Assembly (NCBI GenBank): GCA_019055375.1
Contig: JAHQIW010000882.1
Location: 1-64,000 of the forward strand
Length of the DNA stretch: 64,000 nt
Direction of reading: 5' to 3'
From: Parelaphostrongylus tenuis
Taxonomy: Eukaryota > Nematoda > Chromadorea > Rhabditida > Metastrongylidae
The translations under genes and the position numbers were made by a program. This document shows, piece by piece, positions 33,900 through 45,838 of the stretch. The notes below the pieces were generated by a model. That model was not told the DNA's origin. It ran no database searches and was given only the letters and a program-made list of their open reading frames with translations. Every line of letters starts with the position of its first letter. Position 1 is the stretch's first letter.

Positions 33900-35242
33900 A
33901 ATCATGAAACTTCAAAGTTAGATCCATCATCACCTGTGTGCACGGGCCAACGGATAAATTTACGTGGTTCATAAAATTCGTATTAGTCCAACTACTCAAA
34001 TGTTCCTAGATCGCCTACGTAACGCGTCTCACAACAAGCGTACGTAGAGAAATCTTTCGACATAACCGTCGTTTATAAAAATGTGCCGAATGAGTCTGCA
34101 ATGCAAGCTACCTGCGAGCTTTTAACGGTGTACGAAGGAATCACGAACATGTGTGACGTCTCTATTCGGCAGGTCATGGATCTTTCATAGAGTGCCTTAA
34201 CTGCTCACTCTTCAGATGATGTGGGAATTATTCCGTACAAATCAGAGAGCTGACAATGAGACAACAACTAGCTCCAACCCTTTCCATGGTCTTTATTATC
34301 TAAGTTGAGGCCCAAATAATCAATCTCAAACCGCTACTCTATTGTTATATAGATGATTGCTCTGCCGTCTGGTCAACACAAGAGGAGATGAGCACATGTT
34401 TTGAGTTGTTGAATAGTCAACCAGAGTGCATAAAGTTCACCCATGAGAAACCAAAAGCAAATTGGTTTCCATTTTGAACGTTCAACAACCTATCCGAGAA
34501 CTGCTACAAAACAAAATGGTACCGCAAGCCAAGCAACAAAACACCTCGTTTCATTACCTAACCTCTCATCTTTCACACACAAACCGCGCACTTGTCAAAA
34601 ACATGCTTAGAACAGCTATCAATATGTGAACAGGAAAAGAGCATATGGTAGAATCTCTAAGCTTGGTGCGAAAAAAATCCATGTTCAACTGCTACAATAG
34701 TCGCTCCTCAGGTTTTAGAGCAAATTCGGCTCCCCTAAACGGGAGGTCTGGCGATTACAAGGTCCCATTCATCTTGCCCTTTACTTCTAACAAAGCAAGT
34801 ATACCTAAGTTTAAATTCGGTAGCAGTAGTCGAGATGTCTCCAGATACACTCAAGCGTTAATTAGTATGTACCGACAGTAAGGCCGTCTCTACGGAACAA
34901 AAAAGTGCCAAGTTTGTCCAAACGGTACAGACTGCAATTGTATGAGATTGATGCAATCTACATAATCACTTGCGTGACATGAGGGACGAATACGTTAGCG
35001 AAACGGGTAAACCACCATGCGTCCGTTTTGAAGAGCACCTAGCTGGGAAACGTAAATCCGACTCAAAAGTCCCACTGGGCGCTTATAGGAATCGAAAACA
35101 TGCAAAAGCAAATTTCAACGTTACTCCACTGTTTTCGCACAGTAGTCAAAGACATCCGCTTATGAAACTTCGGAAGCTTTTTGAATACATAGTAAAGGAG
35201 CAAAAATGGACCGCAAAGAGGTGTGCCTTGAATCACGCGTGA
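33900..35242 (+). pseudogene. Penelope-like element remnant, RT plus GIY-YIG
   Basis: In order on the plus strand: FDITVVYKNVPNESAMQATCELL (about 34052), IRELTMRQQLAPTLSMVFI (about 34250), the reverse-transcriptase catalytic box YIDD (34346-34357) within LLYCYIDDC, TQEEMSTCFELLNSQ, YKTKWYRKPSNK, then the endonuclease region RDEYVSETGKPPCVRFEEHLAG (about 34982) and HAKANFNV. Several stops and frameshifts interrupt it, though the YIDD aspartates survive. It is the more complete of the two PLE remnants and lies in opposite orientation to the one at 12 kb. Confidence 0.85.
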
Positions 35243-35269
35243 CCATGCACCATATCTCAGGTTAGTTTC

Positions 35270-36189
35270 CCCGGTTTAGGTTAGGCACAGCCTCACTTAT
35301 GCACTGACTCTGCGGCTGGCCTTAAGGAATAATTAATATACCTGACCATCTAAGCGATTAGTGTTTGATTTTGACGCTTTTTACTATTCTATCTAAAATA
35401 TGTATTTTACGTTTTCTGCTGGTTTTATGGAGGATTTTGACTAAGTGGACTGCAAATCAATTTTGAATTTCCAGGTTCTGGAGCAGACGAGGTGGCGATA
35501 CGTTATCCGCTGCATTGCATTATTTTATGTTATTGTACTGTTCCACTGCACTACTGCGCTCTGTATTGTACTGCATTATTACTACTCAAACACTAATGCT
35601 GCCACCTTGGAACAGGTTATCAGGATGAAACTACTGATTTATTCTAAGTACGCCGAGGATATTCGATAATCGCTCATGAGAATGCGGTATTCAGAGTGCA
35701 GCTTTCAGTGTCTGGCGCTTTGGCATCATTCTATCTTTCCAATAAAAACTTTTACGCAGTGAGAAAGTTAACTACCGACTCCAAAAAACAGCAAAAATCT
35801 ATACGCAATATAAGGAACGGCGGCAGAATGAACTTTAAATCCGGGAATGTTGAGTGATATGCAAAACTATGAAGCTCTTGCTAAGATTAAGCTTGTGGTC
35901 GCTAACTTCATGGCCGTGTTCTAACCACTGCACTGCCTGAGCTCCTGTTCCATCACCACTCTCTGCGCGATATTTCAAATTGGTGTTAAGCTTCCACCAT
36001 GTGTGCAGTAAGGTTTGAGGGTATATATCCTCTTTGTTCTTCGATTATGAGTTAGTCAAAAGTCTTCAGTTTTCAAACAAACCGATTTTTCAACAAATAG
36101 TTTGAACACTTCTAGTTTGTTGTGTAGTTTGTCGATATGTTCGGTAAGCCGCTCTTGGTTCTTCTCCTTTTTTCCCAGCTAGTAATCAA
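35270..36189. other. No supported gene; degenerate tRNA-like patch
   Basis: Around 35850-35950 a degraded member of the 'gttgagtgatatgcaaaact' tRNA-like family is visible in reverse. Otherwise AT-rich, with a low-complexity 'ctgcattgcattat' stretch near 35510-35590. Confidence 0.3.
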
Positions 36190-36590
36190 TTCTTTGATGC
36201 AACTTTCGGACCTACGCCTGATATTGTCGATATCCTACCGATGCCTGAGAGAGATATAAGTCTCTTTTCATTCTAGGCTTTTTATGGAAATCAGTCTGTT
36301 AGTCCATATTAGTATTGATATGTGCTGTAATACTTTCAAATAAGTAGTGATCAATGGTAGGAGCTGCTACGTCTTCTTTCATATTTCTTTGAAGTCAATA
36401 AACGGCAATTTTTTGTGGCAAGAGCTAGAGTGCTACTCCAAATTCCTAGTGTTTTACTGCCTTTTTCGCAGTGTTACGATGCTTCAAATACACCTAAGAG
36501 AATTGAGTGGTGAGCAGAATTACGATCTCAGACGGGAGTCGAATCCGCGTTTCATCCATGTCGGCAACGTCCCTCTACTCTCTTATGAAA
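36190..36590 (-). repeat. Inverted copy of the first 390 bases of the window
   Basis: The reverse complement of 36190-36570 aligns with 1-390, including the tRNA-like tail and the flank of the RTE fragment. It lies just beyond the inner edge of arm B, so along the minus strand the order is arm repeat (454 to 9831 equivalent), then the 1-390 equivalent, as if the unit were tandem or circularly permuted. A second tRNA-like B-box occurs at about 36620. Confidence 0.6.
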
Positions 36591-37852
36591 TGTTCTTGTT
36601 CAGTTCTTGTTCAGCTAAAAGGGTTGAACCCCCTCTTTTCACCATATAATGGGCAAACACCGATTCATAAATTTCATTCGCCATATTGTTAATTTCTATT
36701 ATTTGCCATAATTCAGTATCAAGATGTACGAATAAAATTGATAGGCTCAGTCACACAAATTCTCTGAGAGAAGATGTCTCTCACTGATTTCAGTGTCCTG
36801 CTGCATATTACGCTTTATATTAAGAAATCTATAATAAACTTACAAGCAGCGAAAATTCTTCCCTTCCATTTCGAAAATTGCGTGACGCTTTATCAGGCTT
36901 AGGGAATTGCTCCGTAGAAGTACTGCATATACTATTCCAGACCTCGAAGCTTTATGAATGTCATCATTATGTCATTCTTGAGCCTTTGAATCGGTCTTTT
37001 TTTAACAGAACAATGTTCGAGATTTTCTCTGAGCACAATACCACTAAACTACGCCAAGAAAAGTTATAGCATCTATTGTTACTTAAAGCACGCCACTGAT
37101 AAGTTTTGGTCCTGTTTAGCTTCGAAGTCGCAGTGGCTAATTTATTTTGTTTAGTACAATGTTCAGAGGCAGTAACTTTGCAATATTGAGCTGAACACAT
37201 TACTTCTTTTTGAATATGAAATATTTGGATGATGTGGCTGACCACTCAATGGCAGTTAAAAACTTTTCTGGGAAGGGCCCTTGATGGAATAGATGATGTT
37301 TACGTTGTATGAACATCGTAATTTTCTAAGCACACGCCATATCGTTACTGCTGGCATATGAGGTCACTGTCCATTGCCATTTTTAGCTCACCTAAGCCAC
37401 ACATTTAGCTGCTGAAAGAAAATTTTTCGCTAACCTGGCATTATCCTTTTGCTATCATTCATCTACTACTCCAAACTACGATTTGCGCAGTTCTCCATGT
37501 TATTCCTGACAGTTACCTATGGGGTATGCATTAGTACGACTCGCATGATCTGGTGCCGCTCAATGTTCCCAAAAATATCTCAGTTCCAAAGCAACATGGC
37601 GAGATATTGATTAATCGCGTTTGTGCTGATGATGATATCAGTCTCGAGTTTCTTCTTGATCCACAAAGCTCGTCTTCTGTTTCGTTTTGCCTCCAAGAGT
37701 CTTTATGTGATTTCGAGTGAGCGATAATGATTCTTACCTGATCTATCGTTTCGAGTGTTTTCTTAAGACCACAGTTCAAAGTTCAGTACGCCAAGTAGTC
37801 ATTTTTGAGCCACGCATTTCACGTGGTCTCTTAAAAAGGCCTAACTTGTGGA

Positions 37853-37895
37853 CCCCGATACACGTGTTTAGACCTTGCAGTCTCGACAGTCGGGC
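37853..37895 (-). ncRNA. Decayed class I hammerhead, arm B
   Basis: Mirror of 9137-9179 with the same two core losses (CTGTCGA, TAAA), so the mutations predate the inverted duplication. Confidence 0.6.
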
Positions 37896-38126
37896 ATTTA
37901 CCCTTTCTCGTCTTTTGCCAATCTTGTGTGGGTGCTCCAGTCCCATATTATAAGACGACAATGAGATATGATATATTCAATATACTAGACATGAGCAATC
38001 GAGTGCACAACACTCTGTGTTCGGTGATAATACTGGACATGAAGTGTAGAACGTTCAAGGTCGCTATCCTTAGTGTGGGGAATGGAGCGCCCACACAGGG
38101 TTGGCAAATGATGAGAAAGTGTAACT

Positions 38127-38169
38127 GCACGACTGACGAGACTGCAAGGTCGAAACACTTGTATCGGGC
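38127..38169 (+). ncRNA. Hammerhead ribozyme, class I, arm B
   Basis: Mirror of 8863-8905 with identical bases throughout: GCACGA, CTGACGA, a GNRA-capped stem II, GAAA, CACTTG, TA, TCGGGC. The core is intact in both arms. Confidence 0.75.
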
Positions 38170-39501
38170 TCTATAAATCAGCCCTTTTTAACAGACCAAT
38201 GTTATGCGTGGCTCAAGAATGATTATGTGGCAGATTCTTATCAGAGTTCTCAAACTATTCCTAAATTAGGTTATGTAACTACGTCACATTCTAAGATCAG
38301 ACATCTTCACCGGGGACCTCATTTTCCTGTACGCGCTTCTGAACTTCCAAACGGATTTGGGACACCACAACCTAAGCGCGCAATACCTAAATGAAATATA
38401 TCACCATAACAGAATAATCAGTGATAGCCATAGGTGACGAATGATAACGAATCACTCTAGCCTCTTTGGCTTGCAGAGTGCCTTCAGCCCCTGCTTTTTA
38501 GAGTTTCTCTTCTACTTCAAAGTGATGAACCATGTTGTGCAGTCTATGAATGGAACTGGAAAAGATCACACACCCTACAACAGTAAGTGAATGTGGCTGG
38601 AGGTTATCAACCTTTTACCCTATAGTGCAAATATAGCGAAATTTGGGAAAGTCGTGAATGAGCCAGTACTAATACTTTCTGTGACAATCATAATTCTCGC
38701 AAACCTACAACTTTGAAGAGTTACAACGTAAATCACAAAGTAGGTTGGGTTAGGTCGGTAAGTCAGCGCAATTGGTTTCTCATGGAGAACAATGTCATTG
38801 AATAAAATATCGTATATAGACTAGGCTGGATAAACTATGCTGATTTGATGAGATAAAGAGTGGAATAGATGCTAGCTCTTGGTCTTACTATGTCAATTAA
38901 TGAGCAAATCAAGTATTTAGAAAAAGCGAGTGTTTTGAATAGCTGCCTCTGATAGCCTTGTGAGCATCACCCATATTTAGGAAAAAAACTCCCTTCATTA
39001 CACAGAACAATCTGATGCAATTTCTACGACTACTATATCGTAATATCTTTATATAAAAAAGCTCACCTCTTCCTTCCACCAAGCCGGTTTGTCAGGTTTC
39101 CACTTCTTGAGTAAGGTGTTTGCTTCCTCTCTAGACGCTGTCTAGGTACTCGTTCAGTTGGTCTTAAACTATACTCGCCTGTAAATGAACTCATTCATCT
39201 TTGCTAACACATCTATTTAACTCACCCTGAAAAGGTCTGTGGACGGGTTCTTTTACCCACTTGGGGAAAGTGGAGCTCAGTGACTAAGTCATTATGATTA
39301 TTTTTAAATTCCTCAACAAATCTGTCAAAACCTGAACATCGAAACTTCGTTGTTCTAGAAAGAACAGGAAGGATTGGAGAGCATAAACTAAGAGTTAAAG
39401 ATTGTGGACGCATGAAGTAATGGTCACATAGCTCGGGATGGCTTTATGATTATTGAGGAATGCTCCTCCCTCCTTGCTACAATGCAGGGCTTAATGTGGG
39501 G

Positions 39502-39554
39502 TGTGGTTACTGACGATGAGGCCGAAACCTCCGAAACACCGGTGTATGGCCGTG
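39502..39554 (+). ncRNA. Hammerhead ribozyme, class II
   Basis: Stem I (39502-39509 with 39547-39554) can form eight consecutive pairs, several of them G-U. The core CTGACGA is at 39510-39516, stem II GAGG/CCTC closes a six-base loop (39518-39531), GAAA is at 39533-39536, self-complementary CACCGGTG at 39537-39544, and the cleavage dinucleotide TA at 39545-39546. The one irregularity is a T/C mismatch at the base of stem II. All core bases are canonical. Confidence 0.65.
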
Positions 39555-39679
39555 GCGTACCAAGCTCGTTTAGGCTTTGAGTATTCTTTTTTTTTTGGAA
39601 ATATTTCGAATGTTTATTGCGAGGTTTTTAAAACAGTCGATGTTATGGATCAATACTGAAGAATAGTTTTTTAGACTCT

Positions 39680-39930
39680 AATGATCCGTCTCCACAGTGT
39701 TTCTTTCACTGAGCAGATTCCAGTATTCCAATAATTCAATTCGTTTTTTCGTCTTCTTCTTGGACGCCGTAGAGCACTGGTTGAGCGAGTTCCTTGCACT
39801 TTTGAGATAAGGATAGCCTAGCTGTGGTGCTCCATAAGGTGCTGTTTCTGACTGCAGGATAGGATCGGGTATGGAACACGACTCCTCGCGCGCCTCAACG
39901 TGCATCACAACCACTCGACCACGCCATCCC
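39680..39930 (-). repeat. tRN-derived SINE S2 in arm B
   Basis: Mirror of 6076-6330. Here the head keeps a better A-box (TGGTCGAGTGGTTGTGATGC on the minus strand, about 39905). Confidence 0.6.
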
Positions 39931-42900
39931 TGAAGAATAGTTAAGCACAGCTGTATCCCTTACTGAGTTTTAACTTTTCATTTACCAACACTTGCGTTAA
40001 CGAAAAGATTTTTATGCTATACTGGCAGCTACCTTTCTGCTCTCTCTCTCTGTGGTAGCGGCATGTGACGTGTCATGATCATGTTTTACATATGCCCAGT
40101 TTTCGCACCTTTTCTTTACATGCTGCCTCAACTAATTTCGAACACGCCATAACTGTAGCTATTTTGCTAGCACTCAAGAACTTTCGGATGAGTATTGTGA
40201 CTTAAGACATATTACATCCCAAAGTAGAACACCTTGAACAAAAGCACCAGACTTTGCAGTGGTTTCCGATGCGCTCTAACGAAATCTCATAGGGTAATTG
40301 TTTTGAAAAGAAAAGAAGATGAGCTGGACAATAAACACACCTCATTAATCAGAACACTAAAGGCTCCTAAGCATCAGAGGAATAAAGCCTTTAACACTAG
40401 AAAGGATGGGTTCTCTACTTGATAAATCTTGTATATTAGGGCTATCATATCTCATGAAGTTCATCACATCAAAGGTAATTCTACACTTTCTTGATTTTCA
40501 CTAATTCGAATTATTAGCAGGTCTAGGTTAATGAGGGACAAAACGAAGGTCCATTAGTCATCTTTATAATGATCAGTGCTAAAGCTATCCGCATGTGGCT
40601 TGCTTCAATCATTTAGTTGATGTGACTTATTAGCAACCTACTATCTTCGAAGCAGTAAAATTCCAGCGCCTATTTGCTAAACGTTTTGAGACTGGATCGC
40701 GTAATTGTCTGATTCAGTCCTCTTTGACTTTGATGGTTCTTACCTGAGATGTACTGCCGGAGTACGAATCTTCCACGTTTCCACGATTTAGAAGGCGACG
40801 TTTCAAATTGGACGACTGAGTGAGAAACCCATGAGTAATTGAAACAGCCAAAAAGTCTTCACAGTGATGTTTGATATAAATAAATCCATTTTATCGGTGG
40901 AATGTTAGGCTTTCTGCTACATGTTTTTCTACAACAGGAAATCCTAGCGTAAATAAAAAAGCTGGCTTTTGGAAGACATCAGTTCCCTATTTCATCAGTA
41001 AGATGATCACTTCCTTAGGTTATACTTTTTATGCTAAAAATCAGTGCTTCGGCGGACGAAATCACCCACAATGAAACAAAGTGGAGGTTTCGTTACTTGG
41101 ACATATTCACTGAGGTTCTTAAAATTACTCGGCTCACAAAAATCGCTCTTAAAAAAACTAAATCTTGCAGAAATGCTTCATAGTTTGGGATCACCTATCG
41201 AAACCCGTGAAATGGAAAATATAACTGAATCCACTGTAACAAAGTACTAGAAATATGACAGTTTGGGAAGAGATAAAGTGGTCTCTTGAATAATGTGGTG
41301 AAGAGAAATTCCATTTGTGTTTGATCTCAGCCATTCTGCCTTTTGGCTACCAAATTTTTTTCAGTTCTCTTCTCATATGGAAACTAAACTGAAATTCATC
41401 GAAAAACTGATCCGCTAAAGGAAGCAAAAATTTAGACGCGTGTTTTACGAAGAATTGATGGGCATAAAGTAGGGAATTTTTACCATAATACCATGCTATC
41501 ATATTTATATTCCCCATGCTCCAGTTACTTCCATGTTTTTTTCTTTGTAAGTCAGCAAGTGCGACTAGTTACGAGGATAAACTTTTTTTTTGAAAAACTG
41601 CAAAACGCGCTTATTTGCGAACTAATCCTAGTTGCATCGGAGCCTGTTAACAGCGCGCATGGCTGGAACGTCGCCTTTCAGGACACATTTACCGGAAAGA
41701 CATCACAAGACTTGGGAGTTGGAGTGCCCATGACCGTCTTTACACATTGTTGCTGACCGGGCGAACGCAACAAGCTACACGAGCAGGCGTTGCACGACAT
41801 CGCACGCACCTCAGACGGAGTAACGAGCTGTCACACAGTATCACACGTGAGTTCGAATTTCTACGCTATCACATGTGTCTACGCATAGTTGAAGTCGAAC
41901 GTACACACAGACTTGTGTAGATTTTCACACACATAAGTGCATGAATGGTATAGCACTCTTTCATAAGCGCACATTTATACACTGCTCAATAGATGTCGCA
42001 TAATCTACTTAGATCTGATACCAAATTCGCGACAATGAGGCAAATACTTACGTCCAAGAAGAACTTTGACGCTATACTGATGAGCAAACAAAAGGTATTT
42101 TAGCGTGATAAGTGCATAGTCTTCCTACCTGTGAGCATGGAAAACTCATACAGAGCGGTGATTGTATGAAAACAACTTGTTTTCAATGAAATTTATGTGA
42201 TTCTAGGCTTCTCTGGCAGAGTGATGGAGATATTTGACTGACTATATTGTTATCATCAAGACCATTAGAAGCTTTGTCAAAGCGTAATATGCAATTTCAG
42301 GCTGTCTGTTGCGGCGACAAGTAAACGAATAGGACCAGCTCATGTCACGGTTTTTCAATGAATTTCAGTCATTGCTTCAGATTCTCTAACAGACTGCTTC
42401 TATGTATTACTTAACAGCGACTCCTTACAGAACAGTGATCAGAACAATGTGAAATCGCTCTATTAGCAATGTGATCACAAGTTAGGAGTATAAATAAAAT
42501 AAATATAAGGGTACCTATCAACATCGTCTGCTACCTGTCGATTTTTCAGTATTCCGATTAGCTGTTATGGTGAAAGACAAATGCAAACAGATGGGATCTT
42601 ACAGGATGGCGTTTTAGAGCACGTTTTGATCTTCTTGAGTCCATTATTGCTTCTCTCCTGTTCATTTCCAACACTTTTATTCAATGACAGGCCTGCATAT
42701 GAACATTATTTAACACATATCTTGCTGCAAGTGTTAAGAAGGTTTTTTGTGATAATCTGAGCGCAGAATTCAGTTTGACCTCACCACATACTAGTTATAG
42801 TTCAGGCACAGTTCAAAAGTTCTGCTGGGTGCCCCTCATACTTCACGACCTGGTGAAAAGGTCAACTTGTAATTCCTGTGCATAACTCGACGCAGGTAAG

Positions 42901-43079
42901 GAATATTGGTTAGATACGCAATGAATATGGAATATAGGTACCACTGCTATATAGCGTTTAAATGAAAGGGATTCTTACCTTAAACATATGCTTCCCATAA
43001 CTGTCAGAGTAACTGCGTTCAATGTCAATATCGACATTCGGGCCATAAGGTTGACGGCTGGCTGCTGACAGATTGATGC

Positions 43080-43270
43080 GTTCTATCGTGAAGTGGTGAC
43101 AAAACAAGCTTCGGTAGTGCATCGGAACAGATCACGTGCTTTAGGATAGGGTGAGATGTGGGTTCATATCCAACTTGGCGCTAAACTTCTGCACATCATT
43201 TAACACCATTGAACACCAGTCCCGTCGACGCCAAAGTTTTGCACAATACTCAGCACTATTAAATGGGAAA
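43080..43270 (+). repeat. tRNA-like element in arm B
   Basis: Mirror of 3230-3400. The plus strand reads an A-box-like 'tagtgcatcggaacag' and a degenerate B-box 'gggttcatatcc'. Confidence 0.5.
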
Positions 43271-43719
43271 ATAGTTTTCGGGACTCTTAGTGACAGACGT
43301 ACTTAGGTTTATATCAACTCCTTTTTCTACATACAAAACCTATCCCATAAAGTGACCTGCTGAGTACTGTGCAAAAATACTCCTTTTGTGTTTGATTCCT
43401 GCCACTCTGTCTTTTTGCTACCATATTTTTCGATCCTCTTCCCATACGAAAGGTGAACTGAAATTTGTCAAAAACAACACTACAAAAAAAAGTGACATGC
43501 TCTGTATCGGCTGCCTCCATTCAGGATAAATTGGAGAGAAAAGTTTTAAAGAACGCGTAAAAGACTACTGCAGTACTTAAAATTTACGTGTATGTTTTAC
43601 GGAGAACTGAGGGACATAAAGTAGGCAAATTTCAACAGTTCACAACATTCATCTCAATATGTGACGGCGAAAAAACTGCGTTTGTGAAATCAGGTTTCTA
43701 CGTACTGATAGGTGACAAA

Positions 43720-44520
43720 TGAAAAACCGATTTCATTCGCTGGACAGGAACATTTCTTAGGAGTGTTAGTAATTATTCAAAAGCTGAGACTTGAGGCTTC
43801 AGCCCCACGTCACCGCTTTTTTGAAACAACATTTTATAACGCTGTAAACTCTACACAGAACCATGTATCAGACGAACATATTTTCGCTTTGCAGAGCTCT
43901 TTCTTTGAACTGTCAGCAACCATTCGATAGCGTAAGTGAATTTAATTCCAACGCTATGCTTATATCCTTAAAATTTCATTTCTCTGAAGCGCAGCAGCTA
44001 AAATAATTTGGAATCCCATCTGCGAGCAATGGCTTCAATGGCCGACTCACTTACGAGTCTGTGAGGCTCCCACGTGAAACGCTGACGCGATACTTATTTA
44101 CGAGTCATATGCCCAAAAAAACCGGTGGAGATCGCTTTTCGGACGTAGTTGTCAGCCAGGCGCACGAGGGCTGGCTGATGCTGCTATTGATGGCAGATTT
44201 GAATCTACCTTATCTTACCTCATGCTTTCCAGAGAAATGGTTTTTTCAGGATATAAGCACGGCATTAGAATCAAATTCGACTACGCCATCGAATGATTGC
44301 TAATAGTCCAAAGATAAAGCTGTGTCTAGCGAGAAATATGCGTGTCTGAAGCTAAGAAATCTCTACCACTAGGAACGTGATAAAAAGTCTTTTCGAGAGC
44401 CGGCGGCATGGGGCTGTATCCATGTGCTTCAGCTTTCGAATGATCGCTAACACTTCTATGAAAAGTTGCTCTCCAACGAATAAAATCGGTTTTTCGTTTG
44501 CCCCTCCTAATGAAAAAACC
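43720..44520. repeat. Foldback element inside arm B
   Basis: The stretch 43720-43980 pairs with 44245-44520 in inverse orientation. Same element as 1779-2585. Confidence 0.7.
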
Positions 44521-45669
44521 GAATTTACTTTTGTACAAACCAACATCCCTTCCACAGCCTAAAATAAATATGCAATACCAGCAATTTAGACATCATTAGC
44601 AACCAAACAATGAGCGAGAAATGCGTTTGCAATGTCGTTCAAAATATGCACATTTATTCAAGTTTACGTCCGACTATGGAACGGTGCATTTCATCATCGC
44701 ATAAACCACGATGACTTCTCAACATCCCGTAATTTGTGATAGAAGAAACCTCCATAACGATATAAGTTGCTGAAACAATGCCACTGTTTCCTCTGAAACA
44801 AACATTTTCGAAGAAAAAAGCAAGACTCTTACGAAGAAGTCGTACATTAAACTGTCACTGAACATTTCTGTGCTATATACTTACATTGACTCAGATTTCT
44901 AATACTTTTTGTTTCGTTTGTAAGCCAACAAAGGCGACTAATCTTAGGAGTAAATCTGCTCTCTCAATAATGTAAAATCGGGACTCATTATAAAGCATCA
45001 CCAGTCACGGCCTCCGCTCCTGCTCTTCGCGTTGCCTTCCCGCACATATTTAACGGGAAGTTGGTACAAAATTCCGTGATGATATGGATGAGGCTCGGAC
45101 GTCGGTGCTGCGGCATCCTCCACAGCAACGTGCGCCGCCCGAACCCCACGACCACTAGACCCTCACTTGGAGGAATAAGGAGCTATGGCGTCGTATATCA
45201 CGCGAGTTTATTATTCTGCGTTATAGCATGTATAATATAGTCAAAACAAGAAAACGCACTAACGTGTATGCACATTCACATACACAAGCGCATGTAAAAT
45301 ATGTACTCCCTCTAAAAGCATTAATTTACGCTGTGCCGTATCGGTGTCGCGTAGTCTACTTAGGTTTTATACCAAATTCGAAGTAATGTTACATATACGT
45401 ACGTCCAAGAAGAAATATGACGTTTTCTGATGAGCAAGCAAGATTTTTCAACGTGAAAAATAAATGTTAGCTATCCCTGTAAGCTTTCTGTTGTGGCCTC
45501 AATTAGAACAGTCAATGAAAGGCTCATACAAAGCAGTAATCATATGGAAACAACTTGTTTCTAATGCAGTTTTGTAATTCTGGGATTTTCTGGCAGAGTC
45601 CTGGTATTCAGCAAATTAGATTTCAATCAACAGGACCATTCCACGCTTTGTGAGAAAATAATATGCCTC

Positions 45670-45838
45670 TTAGAATTTATATGGCTTTAAGAGGACGTGG
45701 CTGGCGAAAAGATCCAAGTATGACAGGTGGATGATTTTCTCCATTGCTCTTTTGCAAGCTGTAAGTGTCCCATCAGGGCGTCGAAGTGCAATCATCTTGG
45801 TCTTGTAATTAGTGAAGCTTCGCTGGGCCTTGCGTCTT
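45670..45838 (-). pseudogene. RTE-type LINE fragment, open but isolated
   Basis: The minus strand reads in a single frame RKAQRSFTNYKTKMIALRR, PDGTLTACKRAMEKIIHLSY, LDLFASHVLLKPY, then a stop: the RTE stretch just before the RT fingers. It ends exactly where R2 begins ('ttccataaattgct'). Copy C (58183-58350) carries the same fragment with one base deleted in 'gcaatggagaaa', shifting frame. Confidence 0.75.

Larger units (their letters stand above)
37202..45838 (-). repeat. Arm B of the large inverted repeat
   Basis: Reverse complement of arm A. It lacks the 1.02 kb element (so it preserves the empty site at 39537-39546) and lacks about 190 bases present in arm A (2610-2800) and copy C (55990-56200). 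Open frames are mirror images of those in arm A. No host gene is supported. Confidence 0.85.

Noticed and set aside
44061..44303. 80-codon frame (MRLPRETL...) shared by arms A and B
   Set aside because: It spans the spacer and one arm of the foldback repeat, is frameshifted in copy C, and has no domain. Sharing follows from recent duplication.
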